Counted from the stretch's first letter, positions 28,335 through 38,075 are shown. The stretch: 64,000 nt of DNA from Opitutia bacterium (GCA_004558035.1 SFEJ01000005.1:22495-86494), one strand, 5' to 3'. Numbers and translations are program-made. The notes: generated from the sequence alone by a model not told the origin.

Positions 28335-29819
28335 ATGAATTCAGTCGTGGAAAACATTTCGGACATCAGCATTTTCGCCGCCTCCGCCGCCGCGTTCGCC
28401 TTCGCGGGGCTCGTTTTCGCGCTTCGGCGCAACCGCGCTCTCCGGCGTGAAAACGAACGGCTCGCCGCCGAGCGCCGCGACGCAGAGGTCTCCGCGCGGG
28501 AACGCGTCGCCGAGAACGAGAAGCTCGCCGCCGAACGCCGAGCCGCGAACGAAAAGGAAGCGCGGGAAAATCTCGTCCGCGCGCACGAGCTCGAACTGCG
28601 CCTCGCCAAGGCGGAAGCGCGGGAACGCGCCCTCGCCGCCGAAGCCGAAAAGCTCGCCGCCGCGCGGGAACGCTACGAAGAAAAAATCCGCGGCGTCGCC
28701 GGCATCTCCGTCGAAAAAGCGCGCGCGGATCTGCTGAAGAGCGTCGCCGAAGACGCCGCCGAGGAAGCCCGCGCGATCCGCCGCGGCGTCCTCGAAAAAT
28801 CCGAAGCCGAATACGCGAACGACGCGCGCAAGCTGCTCATCACGACGATGCAGCGCGTCGCCCCGCGCCTCAACGAAGAACTTTCCTCCGAGCTCGTGCC
28901 CATTCCCGCGGAAGAGATCAAGGGCCGCCTCATCGGCCGCGAAGGCAGAAACATCAAAAGCTTCGAGCAGACGACGGGCGCGACGCTCATCATCGACGAC
29001 ACGCCGGGCTCCGTGCTCGTCTCGTGCTTCGACCCGTTCCGCCGCCAGGTCGCCGCGCTCGCGCTGCGGCGACTGATCGCCGACGGACGCATCCACCCGC
29101 AGAGCATCGAATATTACGTCGAGGAAGCCCGCCGCGAAACCGCCGCGAACGCGGTCGCCGTCGGCACGAAGGTCTGCGACGATCTCGGCGTCCACGACGT
29201 CGCCGAAAGCGTCCGCGAGCTGCTGGGCAAACTGCAGTTCCGCCTTTCCGTCAACCAGAACACGCTCGCGCACTCCGTCGAGACGGCGCAGCTCGCGGGA
29301 ACGTTCGCGGCGGAGCTCGGGCTCGACGTCGCGCTCGCCGTGCGCGCGGGGCTCTTTCACGACATCGGCAAGGCCGTGGACGCGAACAACGAGGACGCGC
29401 ACGCCATCGCGGGAGCGCGCGCGCTGCGCCTCGCGGGAGAATGCCGCGAAGTCGTCAACGCCGTCGAATCGCACCACCGCGAAGTCGGGCACGAAAACAT
29501 TTACGGGCCGCTCGTGATGCTTGCGGATTCCATTTCCGCGACGCGCCCCGGCGCCCGCGCGGCCACGCGCGAAGGCTACGCCGAACGCATCGCCGCGCTC
29601 GAAAAAATCGCCAAGGTGTTCCCGGGCGTGACGGACGCGTTCGCGATTCAGGCGGGCCGCGAAGTCCGAGTCATCGTCTCCAGCGCCGAAGTCTCCGACG
29701 CCGAGGCGCGCGCGCTCGCGCAGAAGATCCGCATCGACGTCGAGGAAAAGCTCACCTACCCCGGGAAAATCAAAATCGTCGTCATCCGCGAATTCCGCGC
29801 CCAGGAAGAGGCGCTCTAA
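28335..29819 (+). CDS. rny: Ribonuclease Y
   Basis: 494 residues, close to the usual 510-520. An N-terminal membrane helix (residues 12-32) leads to a long charged coiled coil (to about 165), then the KH domain (KGRLIGREGRNIKSFEQTTG) and the HD hydrolase domain with LFHDIGKAVD and the downstream ESHHREVG. It is a membrane-bound endoribonuclease initiating mRNA decay, characteristic of bacteria lacking RNase E. The coiled coil is encoded by near-repetitive GAA/GCC/CGC codons in which the GCGGGAACG word recurs. Confidence 0.95.
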   Translation: MNSVVENISDISIFAASAAAFAFAGLVFALRRNRALRRENERLAAERRDAEVSARERVAENEKLAAERRAANEKEARENLVRAHELELRLAKAEARERALAAEAEKLAAARERYEEKIRGVAGISVEKARADLLKSVAEDAAEEARAIRRGVLEKSEAEYANDARKLLITTMQRVAPRLNEELSSELVPIPAEEIKGRLIGREGRNIKSFEQTTGATLIIDDTPGSVLVSCFDPFRRQVAALALRRLIADGRIHPQSIEYYVEEARRETAANAVAVGTKVCDDLGVHDVAESVRELLGKLQFRLSVNQNTLAHSVETAQLAGTFAAELGLDVALAVRAGLFHDIGKAVDANNEDAHAIAGARALRLAGECREVVNAVESHHREVGHENIYGPLVMLADSISATRPGARAATREGYAERIAALEKIAKVFPGVTDAFAIQAGREVRVIVSSAEVSDAEARALAQKIRIDVEEKLTYPGKIKIVVIREFRAQEEAL

Positions 29820-29878
29820 AAACTTGCTCGCCAAACGCGGCTCGCGGCGGCATTGTCGTTCCCGTGTTTTTTTCGCCG

Positions 29879-29953
29879 GTCCCGGTAGTTCAATGGACAG
29901 AACCGCGGTTTCCTAAACCGTTAATCCGAGTTCGATTCTCGGTCGGGGCGCCA
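29879..29953 (+). tRNA. tRNA-Arg (anticodon CCT)
   Basis: A complete cloverleaf folds: acceptor GTCCCGG with TCGGGGC, D stem GTTC/GAAC, anticodon stem GCGGT/ACCGT with loop TTCCTAA, T stem CCGAG/CTCGG with TTCGATT, and an encoded CCA. The anticodon CCT reads AGG. It lies 59 bases after rny. Confidence 0.93.
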
Positions 29954-30051
29954 GCGCTTTCCCGTCGCGGCGGGAGGAACGAAAAATTTCTTCGCGATTC
30001 GGCGAGGAAAATGGTTTGCGCGACGGCGGAAACGCCGCCATAGTGTTTCAC

Positions 30052-30267
30052 ATGAGCTCGAAAACCTCCATGGGCATACGCCTTGATCCCGAAGACCGAG
30101 AACTGCTGGAAGAATTGGCGAAGCTTTGGTGTCTGAACGCCTCCGACATCGTGCGGCTTGCGGTCAAATCTCTCCTGGAAGAAGCGAAACGCAACGGCGG
30201 AAAGATCGAACTGCCGTACACGTTCAAGACGCGTTCCCGCCGCGGCGGAGCGTCCGCGAAGAAATAG
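30052..30267 (+). CDS. Ribbon-helix-helix (CopG/Arc-like) DNA-binding protein
   Basis: 71 residues from the ATG at 30052. The strand SMGIRLDPEDRELLEELAKLW and the helix NASDIVRLAVKSLLEEAKRN give a classic ribbon-helix-helix fold, which binds DNA as a dimer. A basic Arg/Lys/Ser tail follows. No toxin gene is next to it, so it is not clearly an antitoxin; it may be a small regulator. Confidence 0.75.
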   Translation: MSSKTSMGIRLDPEDRELLEELAKLWCLNASDIVRLAVKSLLEEAKRNGGKIELPYTFKTRSRRGGASAKK

Positions 30268-30303
30268 CGCGTTTTCTCTCCCGTCGCCGCACGGAGGAAA
30301 CGC

Positions 30304-30340
30304 AAAAAATCGTCCGCGAAACGCACGGATTTCGCGGACG
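30304..30340 (-). terminator. hisD terminator
   Basis: On the minus strand, the stem CGTCCGCGAA/TTCGCGGACG is followed by ATTTTTTG. It sits 55 bases beyond the hisD stop. It is not made from the recurring word. Confidence 0.75.
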
Positions 30341-30394
30341 AAAGGATTCTGTTTCCGTGAGAGCGGAGGCGCGGACGTCTCCGTTCCCGCAGCG

Positions 30395-31690
30395 TCACTC
30401 GAAGCGGATGCCGACCGAGTGACCGTGAACCTGGAGATGTTCCATTTCCGAGAACATCTCCACGATCGGGCGCGCGAGCTTCAGCGAGGCCTCGTCGTAG
30501 CGGACGTAGCTCGTGCGGCGCATGAAGTCTGAGACCTGCAGGCCGCTGAAGAAGCGCCCCGTGCGGGAAGTCGGCAGCGTGTGCGACGGTCCCGCGACGA
30601 AATCGCCGAGCGCCGCGGGCGAGTAGTGCCCGACGAGCATCGCGCCCGCCGTCGTGATGCGCGCGGAGAGCTCCTTTTGGCGCTTCTGCGTCGTCTGAAT
30701 CTCAAGGTGCTCGGGCGCGACGAAATTCGCGACGGCGACGGCGGCGTCCGTGGAATCCGCGAGAATCTTGCAGAAACCGGCTTCCATGATTTCGCGGAGG
30801 CGCGGGCCTTTTTCGTAGCGCGTGAGCAGCGATTCGATCGCGACGTCCACGGCGCGTTCCGTGCGTTCGTCGAAGCAGACCAGATAGACTTTTTCCTTGC
30901 CGCTGCCGTGTTCCGCCTGCGTGATGATGTCGGCGGCGACCCATTCGGGATTCGCCTTGGAGTCGGCAATGACCATGACTTCGCTCGGTCCGGGCAGCAG
31001 GTCGATTCCGACCTTGCCGAAGAGCTGGCGCTTCGCCTCGACGACGAAGGCGTTGCCCGGTCCCGCGATCTTGTCCACGGCGGGAATCGTCCGCGTGCCG
31101 TAAGCCATCGCGGCGATCGCCTGAACGCCGCCGACGCAATAAATTTCGGAGACTCCGCAGAGTTTCGCCGCGGCGAGGATTTCCGGCGCGACGGAGCCGT
31201 CGCGGCGCGGAGGCGTGCAGAGCACGAGCTCGGGAACGCCCGCGATCTTCGCGGGAAGCGCCGTCATCAGCACGGTCGAACAGAGCGGCACCTGACCGCC
31301 GGGAACGTAGAGCCCGACGCGGCGGATCGGGAAAAAGAGCTCGCCGACGGCGGCGCCGTGCGGGTTGCGCGTCTTCCAGTTTTTCGGGAGCGTGCGCTTG
31401 TGGAAATCGGAAATCGAGGCGGCGGAAGCCTTCAGCGCTTCGAGCTTTTTCGGGTCGATGGACGCGAACGCTTCGTCGATCGCTTCGGCGGGAACGCGGA
31501 GCTGCTTCTGCAGAAGCTTCGCGTGGTCGAACTTCGCCGTATAGTAGAGCACGGCCTCGTCGCCGCGCTCGCGCACGTCCGCGATCACTTCGGAAACGGT
31601 GCGGGCGATGTCGCCGGAAAGCGCGGCGGGAGCGCCGAACGCGCGCAGCTTTTCAAAACAGTCTTCGTCTCTCGTGGAAACTTTCAGCAT
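30395..31690 (-). CDS. hisD: Histidinol dehydrogenase
   Basis: 431 residues, usual length. Family signatures include YVPGGQVPLCSTVLMTALPA, the VDKIAGPGNAFVVEAKR segment, LLPGPSEVMVIAD and the end GPSHTLPTSRTGRFFSGLQVSDF, which holds zinc and substrate ligands. It oxidises histidinol to histidine in the last two steps of the pathway. It is divergent from cysS (95-base gap) and far from hisG. Confidence 0.96.
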   Translation of the reverse strand: MLKVSTRDEDCFEKLRAFGAPAALSGDIARTVSEVIADVRERGDEAVLYYTAKFDHAKLLQKQLRVPAEAIDEAFASIDPKKLEALKASAASISDFHKRTLPKNWKTRNPHGAAVGELFFPIRRVGLYVPGGQVPLCSTVLMTALPAKIAGVPELVLCTPPRRDGSVAPEILAAAKLCGVSEIYCVGGVQAIAAMAYGTRTIPAVDKIAGPGNAFVVEAKRQLFGKVGIDLLPGPSEVMVIADSKANPEWVAADIITQAEHGSGKEKVYLVCFDERTERAVDVAIESLLTRYEKGPRLREIMEAGFCKILADSTDAAVAVANFVAPEHLEIQTTQKRQKELSARITTAGAMLVGHYSPAALGDFVAGPSHTLPTSRTGRFFSGLQVSDFMRRTSYVRYDEASLKLARPIVEMFSEMEHLQVHGHSVGIRFE

Positions 31691-31785
31691 AATGCGCCTT
31701 TTCTAAATCAAAACCCGACGCACTTCAAGGGTATTGCCAGAACGGCGTTCCCGCGCAATAATGGGCGCTTTCACTTTTTCAGAGC

Positions 31786-33231
31786 ATGAGCATACGTTTA
31801 TTCGACACGCTTTCACGGGAACGCCGCGCGCTCGCGCCGAGCGCGCCCGAAAAGGAATTCGGCATGTACTGCTGCGGCCCGACGGTCTACGGCCCCGCGC
31901 ACATCGGCAACTTCCGCACCTTCCTGCTGCAGGACGTGTTGCGCCGCGCGCTCGAGACGGACGGAATACGCGTCCGCCACGTCCGCAACATCACCGACGT
32001 GGACGACAAGACGATTCGCCGCTCGCAGCAGGAGGGCAAGACGCTCGCCGAGTTCACCGCCGCGTGGACGAAGAAGTTTCACGACGACTGCGCCGCGCTC
32101 AACATGCTCCCGCCGCAGGTCGAGCCGAGCGCCGTCGAGCACATTCCGCTGCAGATCGCGATGATCGAGAAGCTCGTCGCGCGCGGGAACGCCTACGTCG
32201 CGCCCGACGGCAGCGTTTATTTCAAGGTTTCGAGCGATTCCGAATACGGCAAGCTCGCACACCTCGACCGCGAGGCGCTCCGCACGCAGGAAACGAACTC
32301 CGCGGGAACGGCGAACCTCGCCGACGAATACGCGCGCGACGACGTCGCCGACTTCGCGCTGTGGAAGGCGCGCAAGCCCGAGGACGGCCCGAATTTCTGG
32401 CAAAGCCCCTGGGGCGAAGGCCGCCCGGGCTGGCACATCGAATGCTCGGCGATGAGCACGCACTACCTCGGCGAAACCTTCGACCTGCACGGCGGAGGCG
32501 TCGATCTGTGCTTCCCGCACCACGAGAACGAAATCGCCCAGGCGGAATGCTCGTGCGGCCGTCACGGCACGTTCGCGCGGCACTGGTTCCACTCCGCGCA
32601 CCTGATGGTGGACGGCGCGAAGATGTCCAAGTCGCTCGGCAACCTCTACACGCTCGCCGATCTCGTCGGCAAAGGATTTTCGCCGGCGGCGGTGCGCTAC
32701 GCGCTCATTTCCGGGCACTACCGCTCGCAGCTGAACTTCACGCTGAAATCGCTCGAGGACGCGACCGCCGCGCTCGAGAAAATCGAAAAAGGCGCGCGCC
32801 GCCTGCTCGAAAAGGCGGGAATCTCCGTCGAGGAATTTTCGCAGGACATTTCCGTCCACGAAAAGAACACGGCGTGGGGCGCGTTCGAGCCCGCGTGGAC
32901 GGCGCTCTGCGACGACCTGAACATTCCCGGCGCGATCGGGAAGCTCTTTTCCGCGCTCGGCGAGCTCGGCAAAAAGGAACTCACGAAGGCGGAGGCGGGA
33001 ACGCAGCTTTGCGGGCTCGCGAAAATCCTCTTCGCGCTCGGGCTGAAGCTCTTTTCCGGCGAAAAGAAATCCGCCGACGTTCCCGCGGACGTCGCCGCGC
33101 TCGGCGAGAAGCGCTGGGCCGCGAAGACCGCGAAGAACTGGGCGGAGGCCGACCGCCTGCGCGACGAACTCGCCGCGCTCGGCTGGAAGTCTCTCGACCG
33201 CAAGGACAGCTACGAGCTCCGCAAAATCTGA
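31786..33231 (+). CDS. cysS: Cysteinyl-tRNA synthetase
   Basis: 481 residues. The class I HIGH-type motif is HIGNFRTF at about residue 38, with the zinc ligands in YCCGPTVYG and [28 protein letters not shown] is the KMSKS loop. The C-terminal anticodon-binding domain ends [11 protein letters not shown]. It charges tRNA-Cys. A DUF374 acyltransferase follows after 16 bases. Confidence 0.97.
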   Translation: MSIRLFDTLSRERRALAPSAPEKEFGMYCCGPTVYGPAHIGNFRTFLLQDVLRRALETDGIRVRHVRNITDVDDKTIRRSQQEGKTLAEFTAAWTKKFHDDCAALNMLPPQVEPSAVEHIPLQIAMIEKLVARGNAYVAPDGSVYFKVSSDSEYGKLAHLDREALRTQETNSAGTANLADEYARDDVADFALWKARKPEDGPNFWQSPWGEGRPGWHIECSAMSTHYLGETFDLHGGGVDLCFPHHENEIAQAECSCGRHGTFARHWFHSAHLMVDGAKMSKSLGNLYTLADLVGKGFSPAAVRYALISGHYRSQLNFTLKSLEDATAALEKIEKGARRLLEKAGISVEEFSQDISVHEKNTAWGAFEPAWTALCDDLNIPGAIGKLFSALGELGKKELTKAEAGTQLCGLAKILFALGLKLFSGEKKSADVPADVAALGEKRWAAKTAKNWAEADRLRDELAALGWKSLDRKDSYELRKI

Positions 33232-33247
33232 CGGGAACGCGACCGCC

Positions 33248-33958
33248 ATGCCTCAGAAACCGCGAGAAAAACAGCCCGTCCGTCCGATGACGGTCGACGA
33301 AATGGAGCGCCAGCGCCGCGTGCGGGAAATCCCGCTTTGGCAGATGGCGCTGCTTTTCCCGCTGAGTCTGCTGCTGCGCACGTGGCTGTGGACGCTGCGC
33401 ATCACGATTTCGCCCGAAGCCGCGAAGCAGGTCGCCGAGCAGCGGCATTCGCTGATCGTCGTTTTCTGGCACAACCGCCTCTTCATTTCGGCGGATCTGC
33501 GGCGGCGATTCCGCCCGTTCGGCAAGATGAACGGGCTCGTCTCGCCGTCGAAGGACGGCGCGTGGCTCGCGGCGTTTTTCCGCTTTCTCGGCATCGGCGC
33601 CGTGCGCGGCTCGACGTCGCGCCGCGGCGGGCAGGCGATGCTCGAAATCTACCGCAAGCTCTCGCGCGGCGAGGACGTCGCGATCACGCCGGACGGTCCC
33701 CGCGGGCCGCGCTACAAATTCAATCCCGGCGCCGCGCTCATCGCGCAGAAGACGCATTGCCCGGTCGCGCTGATCGGCTCGGAATACAGCCGCGCGATCC
33801 GTTTCAAATCCTGGGACGGCTTCATTCTTCCTCTGCCCTTTTCCAAGGTCGAGCTGACGCCGAAATTTTATCCCTACGAAAAAATGTGGGACCACATTTC
33901 CGCGAAAGCGCTCGCGGAATACTTCGAAACGGAGCTGCGCGCAATCACGAAGGAGTGA
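33248..33958 (+). CDS. DUF374 / lysophospholipid acyltransferase-like protein
   Basis: 236 residues. An N-terminal hydrophobic segment (residues 33-52) is followed by IVVFWHNRLFISA, the expected acceptor site (HN rather than HxxxxD), GLVSPSKDGAWLAAFFRFLG, AVRGSTSRRGGQAML and VAITPDGPRGPRYKFNPGA. These are the DUF374 hallmarks. The family is related to LpxL-type and PlsC acyltransferases and probably acylates a lipid or lipid A-like glycolipid at the inner membrane. Substrate unknown. Confidence 0.85.
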   Translation: MPQKPREKQPVRPMTVDEMERQRRVREIPLWQMALLFPLSLLLRTWLWTLRITISPEAAKQVAEQRHSLIVVFWHNRLFISADLRRRFRPFGKMNGLVSPSKDGAWLAAFFRFLGIGAVRGSTSRRGGQAMLEIYRKLSRGEDVAITPDGPRGPRYKFNPGAALIAQKTHCPVALIGSEYSRAIRFKSWDGFILPLPFSKVELTPKFYPYEKMWDHISAKALAEYFETELRAITKE

Positions 33959-33981
33959 GCCGCGCGCGCGGAGGCGAAAGC

Positions 33982-34013
33982 AAAAAGCGTTCCCGGACGG
34001 GAACGCTTTTTTC
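33982..34013. terminator. Bidirectional terminator, inverted motif pair
   Basis: AAAAAGCGTTCCCG and CGGGAACGCTTTTTT form a strong hairpin between the convergent DUF374 and plsX genes. Both arms are copies of the recurring word. Confidence 0.88.
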
Positions 34014-34050
34014 GCGGACCGGCGGGAACGTTCCCGCGGGAAAACGAAAA

Positions 34051-35124
34051 TCAGCAGACGAGCTCTTCCTTGATTTCCTCAAGCGCCAGATTCGCTTCGG
34101 AAAGCGCCTGGGGCGCGCGGGAGGAAACGCCGCTCGCGAGCGCGTTGCGCGCCATCAGAATCGCGGCGCTGGTGCCGTAACGGTTGCTGGAGCCGTGCGC
34201 CTTGATCACCATGCCGTTGAGCCCGAGCAGCGGCGCGCCGCCGAATTTTTCCGGACGGAGCTGCGATTTCACCGCCTTCAGCAGCGGGTAGAGCATGATC
34301 ATCGCGACGATGTAAAGCGGGTTGCGCTTCACCTTCGCGGAAAGAATGTCCTTGAGCATGTGGACGAGCCCCTCGACGGACTTGAGCACGATGTTGCCCG
34401 TGAAGCCGTCCGTGACGATGACGTCCACGTCGCCCTGAAACACGTCGAAGCCTTCCACCGGGCCCACGTACTCGAACCAGTCGAGCCGCTTCGTCAGCTC
34501 CTTCAGATAGGCGTTGGTCTTGTTGATGCGTTCCCCGCCCTTGCCTTCCTCCGTGCCGACGGTCAGCAGACCGACGCGCGGCTTCTTCGTCGAAAGCATG
34601 GCGATGGAATAGAGCGAGCCGAGAATCGTGTTGTGGACGAGCTGTTCGGGCGTCGTTTCCGGATTCGCGCCGACGTCCACCATGATGGTGAAGCCCGCCT
34701 TGCGCGGCATGATCGCCGTCAGCGCGGGGCGCTGGCAGCCCGGCATCATGCGGACTTTGATCGTTCCCGCGCCGACGAGCACCTTCGTGTTGCCCGTCGA
34801 GACGACGGCGTCCACCTCGCCCGCCTTCAGCATCTCGAATGCGACGATCATCGAAGCGTTCTTCTTCGATTTCAGCGCCTGCATCGGCTTGTCCGTCATC
34901 TGGATTTCGTCGGGAGCGTGACGCACTTCGATATGCGGATTGCGGTTGAGACCGAGGCGGCGCAGATGCGGCGCGAGCACCGGCTCGCGACCGACGAGGA
35001 CGAGCCTGTCGTTCTCGCCGATTTCGCGCAACGCCAAGGCGACCGCATGGACGACTTCTTCGGGACCTTTGTCCCCGCCCATGCAGTCTACGGCAATCCG
35101 ATATGAATGTGTCTCAGCGTCCAT
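34051..35124 (-). CDS. plsX: Phosphate acyltransferase PlsX
   Basis: 357 residues from the ATG at 35124. A longer frame would add 14 residues. Signatures are IAVDCMGGDKGPEEVV, VSTGNTKVLVGAG, PRKAGFTIMVDVGANPETTPEQL and TDGFTGNIVLKSVEG. It makes acyl-phosphate from acyl-ACP for glycerolipid synthesis (with PlsY). It follows rpmF in the classic rpmF-plsX arrangement, 63 bases apart. No fabH lies downstream, unlike the enterobacterial cluster. Confidence 0.96.
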   Translation of the reverse strand: MDAETHSYRIAVDCMGGDKGPEEVVHAVALALREIGENDRLVLVGREPVLAPHLRRLGLNRNPHIEVRHAPDEIQMTDKPMQALKSKKNASMIVAFEMLKAGEVDAVVSTGNTKVLVGAGTIKVRMMPGCQRPALTAIMPRKAGFTIMVDVGANPETTPEQLVHNTILGSLYSIAMLSTKKPRVGLLTVGTEEGKGGERINKTNAYLKELTKRLDWFEYVGPVEGFDVFQGDVDVIVTDGFTGNIVLKSVEGLVHMLKDILSAKVKRNPLYIVAMIMLYPLLKAVKSQLRPEKFGGAPLLGLNGMVIKAHGSSNRYGTSAAILMARNALASGVSSRAPQALSEANLALEEIKEELVC

Positions 35125-35187
35125 CAGCGAAAAGACTAACGCTTTTGCGGGAACTAAGACAGACAAAAATCGCCCGAAAGGACGACC

Positions 35188-35367
35188 TCAGATTTCGACG
35201 TCGATGACCTTGCGGCCGCGATACATTCCCGTGGCGGGATTGACGCGGTGCGGCAGGCACGCGGTTCCGTCCGCCGGATCCTTGGAAAGAAGCGGCGCTT
35301 TGTACTGATTGGCTCCGCGGCGAAGAGCGCTGCGGCGTTTGGACTGTTTGCGTTTCGGTTGGCCCAT
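35188..35367 (-). CDS. rpmF: 50S ribosomal protein L32
   Basis: 59 residues, MGQPKRKQSKRRSALRRG at the start and HRVNPATGMYRGRKVIDVEI at the end (written here in two pieces), the L32 hallmark. Only one Cys is present (residue 37), so the zinc-ribbon CxxC pairs of the C+ form are missing and this is the zinc-independent type. Structural protein of the large subunit. A good promoter (TTGACG - 17 - TATTGT) is just upstream. Confidence 0.95.
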   Translation of the reverse strand: MGQPKRKQSKRRSALRRGANQYKAPLLSKDPADGTACLPHRVNPATGMYRGRKVIDVEI

Positions 35368-35407
35368 GGCTTGTGATGAAAAAGGTTGTTAAAAAATGTA
35401 AGGTGAA

Positions 35408-35436
35408 ACAATAAACGTGCGCGGAAAAACCGTCAA
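35408..35436 (-). promoter_or_regulatory. Promoter of rpmF-plsX
   Basis: TTGACG at 35436-35431 and TATTGT at 35413-35408 are separated by 17 bases; the predicted start is near 35401, giving a leader of about 34 bases. One of the best sigma-70 matches in the window. Confidence 0.65.
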
Positions 35437-35538
35437 GCGGAAACGCGCGGCCGCCGTCGCGAATACCGCGATGCCTCATAAAAAAGCGCACCGAAAGGGA
35501 GATTTTTAAGTACGCAAGAAAACCGAACAAAAATCCGG

Positions 35539-35567
35539 TTGACAAAGCCCGGGGAAAAGAGGAAACT
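35539..35567 (+). promoter_or_regulatory. Possible tRNA-Pro promoter
   Basis: Perfect TTGACA at 35539-35544, 17-base spacer, GAAACT at 35562-35567. The tRNA begins 15 bases later. Confidence 0.5.
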
Positions 35568-35581
35568 GAAAACTCCTTTTA

Positions 35582-35659
35582 CGAGCTGTAGCGCAGTCTG
35601 GCTAGCGCATTTGCATGGGGTGCAAAGGGTCGGAGGTTCGAATCCTCTCAGCTCGACCA
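35582..35659 (+). tRNA. tRNA-Pro (anticodon GGG)
   Basis: Acceptor CGAGCTG/CAGCTCG, D stem GCGC/GCGC, anticodon stem TTTGC/GCAAA with loop ATGGGGT, T stem GGAGG/CCTCT with TTCGAAT, and an encoded CCA. The anticodon GGG reads CCC/CCT. Confidence 0.95.
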
Positions 35660-35676
35660 ATTTTCTCCCGAAATCG

Positions 35677-35718
35677 CCCGCAAACCTTGATAAATACAAG
35701 GTTTGCGGGCTTTTTTTT
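35677..35718 (+). terminator. tRNA-Pro terminator
   Basis: CCCGCAAACCTT pairs with AAGGTTTGCGGG around a nine-base loop, followed by CTTTTTTTT. A strong terminator, not built from the recurring word. Confidence 0.9.
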
Positions 35719-35785
35719 CGCGTCTTTCTTCCCGTCGAAAAAGGACGCTGAAACCTGCTTTCGCGGGAACGCCGCGGCGCGGCTC

Positions 35786-36187
35786 TTAATGGTCGTGATG
35801 GTGCTTGCCGCGACAGCGGGAACACGTGCAGCCGTCGCCGTGAAGCAGGTCCGCCTCGTGCGGGAGCAGCTCGTCGCCGCGCGGCTTCGCGAAGGATTCC
35901 GGCGCGTTCGGGTCCGTTCCCGCCGTCTTGAAATAACGCCCGGATGCGGGATCGCGCTCGTAGCGCGTGAAGCCGAGCCGTTCGAGCTCGCGCGAATCGT
36001 TCACCTTGCGGCGGATTTCGCCTTCGCCGTAGCGCGTCACCAGTCCCGCGGGCGTGAGGACGCGGCGGAGCGGCTCGCCCGTGAGCGGGTGACGCGTGAG
36101 CGGCGCGTCGCCGAAAGGCTGTTCGATTTCGAGGGTCGCGCCGTCGCTCCCGTCGGGATTCACGATGCAGTAAACGAAAACAGGCAT
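35786..36187 (-). CDS. FmdB-like protein with degenerate zinc site
   Basis: 133 residues. The layout MPVFVYCIVNPDG, then FEVEQ-like IEQPFGDAPLTRHPLTGEPLRRVL, follows the FmdB family, in which a CxxC...CPxCG zinc ribbon sits at these places. Here the second pair is HPLTG instead of CPxCG and the first pair is lost, so the usual zinc site is absent. The C-terminus instead has a new CTCSRC cluster and a His-rich end (GKHHHDH), which could bind metal. It follows the SulP gene by 64 bases. Function unknown. Confidence 0.6.
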   Translation of the reverse strand: MPVFVYCIVNPDGSDGATLEIEQPFGDAPLTRHPLTGEPLRRVLTPAGLVTRYGEGEIRRKVNDSRELERLGFTRYERDPASGRYFKTAGTDPNAPESFAKPRGDELLPHEADLLHGDGCTCSRCRGKHHHDH

Positions 36188-36251
36188 TGGAGGGTATAAT
36201 GTGGAAAGTGTAATCTGGAAGGCGGGAAAAGGGCGGGCGGCGGCGCGCCCC

Positions 36252-38075
36252 TCATTTCGCGGCGGGCTCCGGCTTCGCCTTGGCGTAGATGCTCACGCGC
36301 GCCTCCTTGCCGCCGAGCAGCTTGTACGCGTGGCGGATTGCGCGCGAGGCCGAAAGCGTCAGATTGCTCGGCGTGTCGCGGAAAATGTTTTCGCGCCCGA
36401 TCACGGAGACGAGCTTCGCGGCGCGGAACACGCGATAGACTTCCGCGCGCACTTCGCAGATGATGATGCCGCGCCCCGCGGCGTGCGCCGAGCGGACGAG
36501 CTCCTCCAGCAGCATGGCGCTCGTCGCGTCGAGATGGTGCGCGTTGCGGAACTTGAGAATCAGCACGCGCAGGTTCGGATTCGCGAGCATGCGGCGCAGC
36601 TGGTCGCGGAAGATTTCCGCCGAGCCGAAATAAAGATTGCCGTCGATGTGAACGATGGAGACTTCGGGCGTTCCCGAGACGTCGCCGCGCGTCTTTTCCG
36701 CGAGTTCGCCGCGGTCGTTGTAGCCGTATTCGACGATTTCCGGCGTGGACGTCTTGCGCAGGAAAAGAATGATCGAGAGCCCCACGCCGAAGTAGATCGC
36801 GACGTCGAGCGGCGCCACCAGGCCGCAGACGAGCGTGAGCAGAAACACCGCGCGGTCGCCGAGCGTAGCGGACGTCACGAGCCGAATCGCCTTCAGATTG
36901 ATGAGCCGCGTTCCCGCGAACATGACGAGCGCCGCGAGCGCCGGCTTCGGAATGAAATGCATGAGGTCGCCCGTGCCGAAAAGCGCGCCGAAGAGAATCA
37001 CGCCGGAAAAGATGCCCGAGAAGGCCGTCCGCGCGCCGCTCGCGAACGTCAGCGCCGAACGCGTCAGCGAGCCGCTCGCCTGCATGCCGCCGAAGAGCCC
37101 GCAGGCGAGATTCGCCGCGCCGAGCCCGAAAAGTTCCTGGTTGCAGTCGAAGCGTTCGCCCGCGCGCGCCGCGACGGATTTGCCGATCGAGCTCGCCTCG
37201 ATCATGCCGAGAATCGCGATCGCCATCGCCGCGGAAAACGCGGAATTGAGCGCGCTCAGGCTCATGTCCGGAAACGCGAAGCGGAACTCCTCGAGCCCGA
37301 AGTCCGCGAGCGTCGCCACCGTCTGCGACGCGCCGCCGTGGAAATAATCGTTCCACCAGTTCACGGCGAACATCAGCCCGCACGAGGCGACGAGCGCGAT
37401 CGACATGTCCGGCAGCTTCGGCAGAAATCTGCGCACGAGCAGATAGACGACGAGCGTTCCCGCCGCCAGCGCGAGCGATGCCGGATGCGCCTCGCGCCAT
37501 TGCCGGAGCGTGCACATCGCGACCGAAGAAAACGTGCCTTCCGAGCCCCGCAGCGTGATGCCGAGCAGATTCGGCAGCTGATTCGCCATGATCAGCACCG
37601 CCGCCGCCGTGATGTAGCCCGTCACCACCGTGCGCGAAATGTACTGCACGAGATTCGCCACGCGGAAGACCGACGCCAGCACCATGAAGACGCCGACGAG
37701 AAAAACGATCGTCGGCAGCAGCGCCATGCGCGCGCCCGCCGTTTCCGCGCCCGCCGCCGCGAGCGCGCTCAGCAGCATCACCGCCGTCGCGTTCGACGGT
37801 CCGAAAGCCAAAAAACGCGTTCCCGAAAAAATCGGTCCGACGACCGCCGAAACCGCGCACCCGATGATGCCGATCTGCACCGGCAGCCCCGCCATCAGCG
37901 CGAACGCCATGCCCATCGGGAACGTCAGCAACGCGACGTTGACGGACGCCTTCATGTCCGCGCCCGCGTCCGCCCGCGTGTACCGCGCCGCCACCGCGCG
38001 GATGGGGAACAGGTTCAGGTGTTCCAAAAGCGCGTTCCGGGGTGCGGCGGGTCGAGAGTTTTTCATGAAATTCAA
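36252..38075 (-). CDS. SulP family inorganic anion transporter with STAS domain
   Basis: 607 residues. About 10-14 membrane helices span residues 45-440; conserved SulP segments are VNVALLTFPMGMAFALMAGLPVQIG and GPSNATAVMLLS. The C-terminal STAS domain (about 460-590) has VSIVHIDGNLYFGSAEIFRDQL and LDATSAMLLEEL, where D-x-[TS] is the usual regulatory position. SulP proteins move sulfate, bicarbonate or related anions, and the substrate here cannot be told. The thi/DsrE sulfur genes are 9 kb away and not a reason to choose sulfate. Confidence 0.9.
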   Translation of the reverse strand: MNFMKNSRPAAPRNALLEHLNLFPIRAVAARYTRADAGADMKASVNVALLTFPMGMAFALMAGLPVQIGIIGCAVSAVVGPIFSGTRFLAFGPSNATAVMLLSALAAAGAETAGARMALLPTIVFLVGVFMVLASVFRVANLVQYISRTVVTGYITAAAVLIMANQLPNLLGITLRGSEGTFSSVAMCTLRQWREAHPASLALAAGTLVVYLLVRRFLPKLPDMSIALVASCGLMFAVNWWNDYFHGGASQTVATLADFGLEEFRFAFPDMSLSALNSAFSAAMAIAILGMIEASSIGKSVAARAGERFDCNQELFGLGAANLACGLFGGMQASGSLTRSALTFASGARTAFSGIFSGVILFGALFGTGDLMHFIPKPALAALVMFAGTRLINLKAIRLVTSATLGDRAVFLLTLVCGLVAPLDVAIYFGVGLSIILFLRKTSTPEIVEYGYNDRGELAEKTRGDVSGTPEVSIVHIDGNLYFGSAEIFRDQLRRMLANPNLRVLILKFRNAHHLDATSAMLLEELVRSAHAAGRGIIICEVRAEVYRVFRAAKLVSVIGRENIFRDTPSNLTLSASRAIRHAYKLLGGKEARVSIYAKAKPEPAAK